From JBFKUL01 sp041635755 (GTDB taxonomy: Bacteria > Pseudomonadota > Gammaproteobacteria > Burkholderiales > SG8-39): a DNA stretch of 11,380 bases. This document shows positions 7,407-11,380 of this stretch, in pieces. The stretch covers positions 1 to 11,380 of the forward strand of contig JBFKUL010000077.1 in the NCBI GenBank assembly GCA_041635755.1, in the 5' to 3' direction. Every line of letters begins with the position of its first letter. Within the stretch, counting starts at the first letter, position 1. A program made the translations under genes and the position numbers. The notes beneath the pieces are model-generated. The model saw only the letters and a program-made list of their open reading frames with translations. It did no database searches and had not been told where the DNA came from.

Positions 7407-7474
7407 CCGCCGAAGCGATCGCTGTTCGCGCGGGGCGCGTTGTGCGAGGCTTGAGCGCGCATGGAACAGTCGTC

Positions 7475-7810
7475 ATGCTGACCGGTACCGCACTCCTCGC
7501 GCTCATCCTGCTGTCGATGGCTTGGCTTTTCTTTGTGATCGGCGCGACGATCAATCTGCGCACTTGGCTTGCGGCGCGGCGCGCGAGCGACGGCGAGCCT
7601 GCGCCCAGGGGCATACCCTTTCTCCCTGGTGCGGTCGGCTCGCTGGCGGCATTTTTCAGCGTCGCGACGTTGATCCGGATCGGCTATGACGTGCCGTGGC
7701 CCTGGCTGTGGGTGCTGCTGCCGCTGTTTCTCGACGCCCACGGGCTGGGCGGCGCGGTGCTCGCGATTCTCGGGTTCGCGCGGCGCGGTGAGCGCCGCGA
7801 AGCAGATTAG
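7475..7810 (+). CDS. Small integral membrane protein of unknown function
   Basis: I do not recognise this family. From ATG 7475 it encodes 111 residues. A hydrophobic first helix (about 3-25) is followed by a basic, polar loop (RTWLAARRASDGEPAPRG). Hydrophobic stretches follow near 50-68 and 75-102, broken by a W-P-W-P-W-type aromatic patch (VPWPWLWVLLPLF), and the tail is charged (RRGERREAD). Three or four membrane passes are plausible. There are no histidine or cysteine clusters and no catalytic motif. The frame can be extended upstream to TTG 7388 or GTG 7442. The first would start inside the divergent psrA promoter, and the extra residues do not look like a membrane or signal sequence. 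A weak GGA lies nine bases before 7475. The gene ends 45 nt before the ABC transporter gene on the same strand and may be cotranscribed with it. No function is proposed. Confidence 0.6.
   Translation: MLTGTALLALILLSMAWLFFVIGATINLRTWLAARRASDGEPAPRGIPFLPGAVGSLAAFFSVATLIRIGYDVPWPWLWVLLPLFLDAHGLGGAVLAILGFARRGERREAD
7779..7799 (+). repeat. Small G+C hairpin at the end of the membrane-protein gene
   Basis: CGCGGCGC (7779-7786) and GCGCCGCG (7792-7799) form a perfect 8-bp stem with a 5-nt loop, just inside the 3' end of the coding region. A T-run (7821-7825) lies more than 20 bases downstream, too far for a standard intrinsic terminator. It could partly attenuate transcription into the exporter gene, but coding sequence at this G+C level makes such stems by chance. 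Confidence 0.3.
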
Positions 7811-7855
7811 AATGCGGCCCTTTTTCTCCAAGGCACGGCATTGAGACATCACGAT

Positions 7856-9655
7856 ATGGCGCAACCGCGGCGCCTCGCGGGCGGCGAATGGCGCGCGCTC
7901 GCAAGCCTGGCACCGTACCTGTGGGAGTACCGCGGGCGGGTGCTGGCCGCGCTGGCCTGCCTGGTCGCCGCGAAGCTCGCCAACGTCGCCGTCCCGCTGG
8001 TGATGAAGGAGGTCGTGGACGGGCTCGATCCCCGCACCGCGGTGCTCGCGGTGCCGATCGCGCTGCTCGCCATCTATGGCCTGCTGCGTTTCTCGACCAC
8101 GCTGTTCGCCGAGCTGCGGGACGTGGTGTTCGTGCGCGTGGCGCAGCGCGCCATCCGGCGCGTGGCGCTCGGCGTGTTTCGCCATTTGCACAGTCTGTCG
8201 CTGCGATTCCATCTCGATCGCCAGACCGGCGGCATGACCCGCGACATCGAGCGCGGCTCGCGGGGCATCTCGACATTGCTCTCGTACCTTTTGTTCTCGA
8301 TCCTGCCCGTGATTCTCGAGTTCGCGTTGGTCGCCGCGGTGCTGATCGGCAAGTTCGACTGGCGTTTCGCGGCGCTTACGTTCGGCGCCGTGGCCCTGTA
8401 CATCACCTTCACGATCCTCGTGACCGAGTGGCGCACGGCGATCCGGCGGCAAGCCAACGAGCTCGATTCCAAGGCCAACACGCGCGCCGTGGACAGCCTG
8501 CTCAACTACGAGACGGTGAAATACTTCGGCAACGAGGAGTTCGAGGCGCGGCGCTACGACGAGCAGCTGCGCGGCTACGAGTCCGCCGCGGTGAAAACCG
8601 AAGCCTCGCTCGGGCTGCTCAACATCGGGCAGGCGCTGATCATCGCGCTTGCGGTCTCGGCGCTGATGTTCCTGGTGGCCGAGGGCGTGGTCGCGGGTAG
8701 CTTCACGCTCGGTGACCTGGTGCTGGTCAACGGGCTGCTGATCCAGCTCTACATTCCGCTCAACTTCCTCGGCATGGCCTACCGCGAGATCAAGCAGGCG
8801 CTGATCGATATGGACAAGATGTTCCGGCTGCTCGCGGAGCACCGCGAGGTGCAGGACCGCGAGGGCGCGCCCGAGCTGCCCGCGGGGCCGGCGACGGTCG
8901 AGTTCCGCGAGGTCGATTTCCGCTACGAGACGGAGCGCCCGATCCTGCACGCGGTGAGCTTCACGATTGGCGCCGGCGAGACCGTGGCGGTGGTGGGGCA
9001 CTCGGGCTCGGGCAAGTCGACGCTGGCGCGGCTGCTCTACCGCTTCTACGACGTGAGCGGCGGAGCGATTCTGGTGAACGGGGCCGATATTCGCGACGTG
9101 AAGCAGCACTCGCTGCGCGCGGCGATCGGCATCGTGCCGCAGGACACGGTGCTTTTCAATGACACGATCCGCTACAACATCCGCTACGGCCGGCCCGAGG
9201 CGAGCGATGCGGAAGTGGAGGAGGCGGCGCGCGCCGCGCACATCCATGACTTCATCGTCAGCCTGCCGGCAGGCTATGACAGCACGGTCGGCGAGCGCGG
9301 CCTGAAGCTCTCGGGCGGCGAGAAGCAGCGCGTGGCCATCGCGCGCGCGCTGCTCAAGAATCCGCGCATCCTGATCTTCGACGAAGCCACCTCGGCGCTC
9401 GATTCGAAGGCCGAGAAGGCCATTCAGGCCGAGCTCGATCGTATTTCCCAGGGCAGAACGGCCTTGGTCATCGCGCATCGACTGTCTACCGTGATGGACG
9501 CGGATCGCATCCTCGTCATGCACCAGGGGCGCGTCATCGAGCGCGGCACGCACCGGGACCTGCTCGCCGCGGGAGGCGAGTACGCGCGCATGTGGGCCCT
9601 GCAGCGCCAGGCCGCCGAGGCCGAGGCGGTGCTCGAGCAGGCGCACGCGGCCTAA
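7856..9655 (+). CDS. atm1: Atm1/HMT1-type ABC half-transporter (permease fused to ATPase)
   Basis: Half-transporter of 599 residues that would homodimerise in the inner membrane; Novosphingobium Atm1 and mitochondrial Atm1/ABCB7 export glutathione-linked compounds. The membrane domain spans about 20-310 with six hydrophobic segments. It carries the family hallmark NYETVKYFGNEEFE (217-230). An N-x-x-Q pair (Asn256, Gln259) and a G-x-x-x-R pair (Gly306, Arg310) fall where the Novosphingobium structure contacts glutathione, as far as I recall. The ATPase domain is complete: Walker A GHSGSGKST (381-389), Q-loop Gln429, signature LSGGEKQR (485-492), Walker B LIFDE with Glu510, D-loop SALDS, and His541 (IAHRLST). 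I favour ATG 7856, preceded by GAGA nine bases upstream. TTG 7841, seven bases after AAGG, would add five residues. The substrate is not shown by sequence; metal-glutathione or glutathione persulfide export is family knowledge. Confidence 0.92.
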   Translation: MAQPRRLAGGEWRALASLAPYLWEYRGRVLAALACLVAAKLANVAVPLVMKEVVDGLDPRTAVLAVPIALLAIYGLLRFSTTLFAELRDVVFVRVAQRAIRRVALGVFRHLHSLSLRFHLDRQTGGMTRDIERGSRGISTLLSYLLFSILPVILEFALVAAVLIGKFDWRFAALTFGAVALYITFTILVTEWRTAIRRQANELDSKANTRAVDSLLNYETVKYFGNEEFEARRYDEQLRGYESAAVKTEASLGLLNIGQALIIALAVSALMFLVAEGVVAGSFTLGDLVLVNGLLIQLYIPLNFLGMAYREIKQALIDMDKMFRLLAEHREVQDREGAPELPAGPATVEFREVDFRYETERPILHAVSFTIGAGETVAVVGHSGSGKSTLARLLYRFYDVSGGAILVNGADIRDVKQHSLRAAIGIVPQDTVLFNDTIRYNIRYGRPEASDAEVEEAARAAHIHDFIVSLPAGYDSTVGERGLKLSGGEKQRVAIARALLKNPRILIFDEATSALDSKAEKAIQAELDRISQGRTALVIAHRLSTVMDADRILVMHQGRVIERGTHRDLLAAGGEYARMWALQRQAAEAEAVLEQAHAA

Positions 9656-9733
9656 ATTCACGGCTCTCACCGGCAATAATTCACGAAACCTCTACCAATG
9701 CCTTAGAAAGATGGGGCAGGGCGTTAATTTTGC

Positions 9734-9761
9734 TTGCATATTTCGGCCATCCTGCTATAAA
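9734..9761 (+). promoter_or_regulatory. Sigma-70-like promoter of the PBP7-type gene
   Basis: TTGCAT (9734-9739), a 16-bp spacer and TATAAA (9756-9761) lie in the 142-nt gap after the ABC transporter gene. This gap is A+T-rich relative to its surroundings. Transcription would begin near 9768, about 30 nt before ATG 9798. TTGCTT at 9730-9735 is a poorer -35 alternative with a 20-bp spacer. The promoter rules out in-frame starts upstream of it. The rest of the gap shows no clear terminator for the upstream gene. Confidence 0.7.
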
Positions 9762-9797
9762 TCGCGAAAACCCCAAGAACCTCGCACACCCCCGGTC

Positions 9798-10715
9798 ATG
9801 GAAAAAGCAGAAAGAACACTGCATTCGCTTGAAAAGATCGTCGCCACGACCGCGCTCGTGGCGGTACTCGCGTTGACCGCGGGTTTCGCGCAGGGCGCGG
9901 GTCCGAAGAAGAAGGCCCAGGACCAAACGCTGGCCGAGTTGCACAACGGCAGTGCCGATAACGTCAAGCTGCGCTCGTCGGTCGCGTTCGTGCAGGACGC
10001 CTCGACTGGCGAGACGATCCTCGACAAGAATTCGGATGCGGTGCTGCCCATCGCCTCGATCACCAAGCTGATGACCGCGATGGTGGTGCTCGATGCCGGA
10101 CTCGACCTGGACGAAGAGATCAAGCTCAGCCGCGAGGACGTCGACCGGCTCAAGGGAACGAAGTCGCGCCTTCGTACCGGCCTGGTGCTGACGCGCGACG
10201 ACCTGCTGCTGCTTTCACTGATGGCCTCGGAAAACCGCGCTGCGGCGGCGCTCGGTCGCGCCTATCCGGGCGGCATCGAGGCTTTCGTCGCCGCCATGAA
10301 CGACAAGGCGCGCTCCATCGGGATGATGGATTCGCGTTTCGTCGACGCGACCGGCCTCTCCTCGGGCAACGTGGCGAGCGCGCAGGACCTGGCGAGGCTC
10401 GTGACGGCCTCGTACCAGTACCCCCTGATCCGCGAGTACTCGACGCGCGAGCGCGGCGATGTCAAGGTGAGCAAACGCCGTATCTCCTACGTGAACACGA
10501 ACAATCTGGTGCGCAGCTCCAAGTGGGATGTCGAGCTCTCCAAGACCGGCTACATCAGCGAGGCCGGCCGCTGCCTGGTGATGCGCGTGAGGATGGCGTC
10601 CAAGGACCTGGTCGTGGTCCTGCTGGATTCGTGGGGCAAGTATTCGCGGATCGGCGACGCCAAACGCATCCGCAAGTGGCTCGAAACCAGCGCCCTGGCC
10701 GAGCCGCGCAGCTAG
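9798..10715 (+). CDS. pbpG: Secreted D-alanyl-D-alanine endopeptidase, PBP7/PbpG-like (peptidase S11)
   Basis: The 305-residue protein (E. coli PbpG about 310) belongs to the low-molecular-weight penicillin-binding proteins. These cleave D-Ala-meso-DAP cross-links in periplasmic peptidoglycan during wall remodelling. The N-terminus has a signal peptide: charged start, hydrophobic core IVATTALVAVLALTAGF (14-30), and likely cleavage after Ala31. The three active-site motifs are in place: SITK with Ser87 and Lys90, SEN at 144-146, and KTG at 249-251. Flanking wording such as FVDATGLSSGNVASAQDLARL and ELSKTGYISEAGRCLV is typical of PBP7 rather than DacA-type carboxypeptidases. The usual DacA C-terminal amphipathic anchor is absent. 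An in-frame start at 9711 would lie upstream of the promoter and place the signal peptide internally, so 9798 was chosen; its Shine-Dalgarno sequence is weak. Its stop lies inside the putative start region of the egtD-like gene. Confidence 0.92.
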   Translation: MEKAERTLHSLEKIVATTALVAVLALTAGFAQGAGPKKKAQDQTLAELHNGSADNVKLRSSVAFVQDASTGETILDKNSDAVLPIASITKLMTAMVVLDAGLDLDEEIKLSREDVDRLKGTKSRLRTGLVLTRDDLLLLSLMASENRAAAALGRAYPGGIEAFVAAMNDKARSIGMMDSRFVDATGLSSGNVASAQDLARLVTASYQYPLIREYSTRERGDVKVSKRRISYVNTNNLVRSSKWDVELSKTGYISEAGRCLVMRVRMASKDLVVVLLDSWGKYSRIGDAKRIRKWLETSALAEPRS

Positions 10716-11380
10716 GCGCGGTTCGCTTCCACGGCGCGGCGCTCCCGGCCGGTAACTTCCTCGACGACGTCGTCGCCGGCCTGTCGGCGCCACAGAAGGC
10801 GCTGCCCCCGAAGTACTTCTATGACGCCGAGGGCAGCCGCCTGTTCGAGCGCATCTGCCGGCTGCGCGAGTATTACCCGACGCGCGCCGAGCTCTCGCTC
10901 ACGCGCAAGCACCTCGACGAGATCGCGCGTTTTTGCGGCGCGCGCTGCGAGCTGGTCGAGTACGGCAGCGGCGCAAGCATCAAGACGCGGCTGCTGATCG
11001 AGCGGATGCGGCCGGCGCGCTACGTTCCGGTCGATATCTCCAAGCCGGCGCTCAGGCTCGCCGCGCAGCGCCTGGCGCGCGAGTTCCCGTGGCTCAAGAT
11101 CGCGGCCCTAGAGGGCGATTTCTCAAGGCCGCTCAAGCTGCCGCCGCTACGCCGCGGCGAGGCACGGCGGCGCGTGGCCTATTTCCCCGGCTCGACCATC
11201 GGCAACTTGACCCCCGCCGAGGCCGAGGGGTTTCTTCGCATGACGCGTGCCCAGGTCGGTGCGCGCGGCGCAATGCTCGTCGGCGTCGATCTCAAGAAGG
11301 ATGCAAACCTGCTGCACGCGGCCTACAACGACTCGCAAGGTGTCACGGCCGCGTTCAACCTCAATCTGCTTGCACGCATC
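10676..11380 (+). CDS. egtD: L-histidine N-alpha-methyltransferase EgtD-like, partial at the right window edge
   Basis: The frame is open for 235 codons to the window edge, lacking roughly the last quarter of the family's usual 320-330 residues. EgtD trimethylates histidine to hercynine with SAM, the first step of ergothioneine synthesis. The N-terminal part has the family opening LPPKYFYDAEGSRLFERI (43-60) and REYYPTRAE (64-72). The SAM-binding strand is LVEYGSGAS-KT (93-104), followed by YVPVDIS (116-122). Then come YFPGSTIGNLTPAEAEGFL (169-187), GVDLKKD (203-209) and AYNDSQGVTAAFNLNLLA (216-233), all matching mycobacterial EgtD. No ATG is available; GTG 10676 is the best start, overlapping the preceding gene by 40 nt without a clear Shine-Dalgarno sequence, so the start is uncertain. 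An EgtB-type sulfoxide synthase would be expected next to it, outside the window. Confidence 0.9.
   Translation, partial: MARNQRPGRAAQLGAVRFHGAALPAGNFLDDVVAGLSAPQKALPPKYFYDAEGSRLFERICRLREYYPTRAELSLTRKHLDEIARFCGARCELVEYGSGASIKTRLLIERMRPARYVPVDISKPALRLAAQRLAREFPWLKIAALEGDFSRPLKLPPLRRGEARRRVAYFPGSTIGNLTPAEAEGFLRMTRAQVGARGAMLVGVDLKKDANLLHAAYNDSQGVTAAFNLNLLARI

Noticed and set aside
7415..7422. GCGATCGC palindrome upstream of the membrane-protein gene
   Set aside because: It is a single 8-bp G+C-rich palindrome with no repeated copies noticed and no promoter context; chance is sufficient.
7808..7813. TAGAAT as a possible -10 box for the ABC transporter gene
   Set aside because: No acceptable -35 hexamer lies 16-18 bp upstream, so it is not listed as a promoter.
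7779..7825. Intrinsic terminator after the small membrane-protein gene
   Set aside because: The 8-bp stem and the T-run are separated by more than 20 bases, so this is not a standard terminator; the stem is listed only as a hairpin.
7403..9676. Open frame of 757 codons on the minus strand opposite the membrane-protein and ABC transporter genes
   Set aside because: Its translation is rich in Arg, His, Gln and Ala with no family motif. The plus strand here encodes a complete Atm1-type transporter with all ATPase motifs. Long antisense frames are common in G+C-rich coding DNA.
9711..9797. 29-residue N-terminal extension of the PBP7-like protein
   Set aside because: It would begin upstream of the local promoter and put the signal peptide inside the protein.

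Overview
The window is high-G+C DNA (about two thirds G+C by eye), densely coded, with short intergenic gaps, ATGA-type overlaps and no mobile elements, RNA genes or CRISPR. Closest family resemblances (a membrane-anchored FadE-type acyl-CoA dehydrogenase, FadI/FadJ, YciA, a PsrA-type TetR regulator, a PBP7-type endopeptidase, an Atm1-type exporter and EgtD) suggest a proteobacterial chromosome, most likely a betaproteobacterium. That placement is inferred from protein character only.

Left two thirds (1-7406, minus strand): a fatty-acid beta-oxidation operon read right to left. The order is a PsrA-like TetR regulator (6659-7342), fadE (4147-6633), fadI thiolase (2755-4062), fadJ-type hydratase/dehydrogenase (753-2711), a YciA-type acyl-CoA thioesterase (327-752), and an alpha/beta hydrolase cut by the left edge (1-330). 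These genes cover the whole spiral: FadE makes enoyl-CoA, FadJ hydrates and oxidises it, and FadI releases acetyl-CoA. YciA can hydrolyse acyl-CoAs and free CoA. A good sigma-70-like promoter (TTGACC, 17 bp, TAGCAT) sits upstream of the regulator. A TTCAAAC-N4-GTTTAA palindrome lies at its -10/+1 edge, which fits autorepression of the whole operon. A strong 41-bp hairpin separates fadE from fadI.

Middle (7475-9655, plus strand): a small unrecognised membrane protein (7475-7810), then an Atm1/HMT1-type ABC half-transporter (7856-9655) expected to export glutathione-linked compounds.

Right end (9734-11380, plus strand): a well-formed promoter (TTGCAT, 16 bp, TATAAA) drives a secreted PBP7/PbpG-like D,D-endopeptidase (9798-10715). 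An EgtD-like histidine methyltransferase of ergothioneine biosynthesis overlaps its end and runs off the right edge (10676-11380).

I see no clearly undescribed system. The points most worth checking are the operator/promoter arrangement, the intercistronic hairpin, the unknown membrane protein, and the placement of egtD near a glutathione-type exporter.
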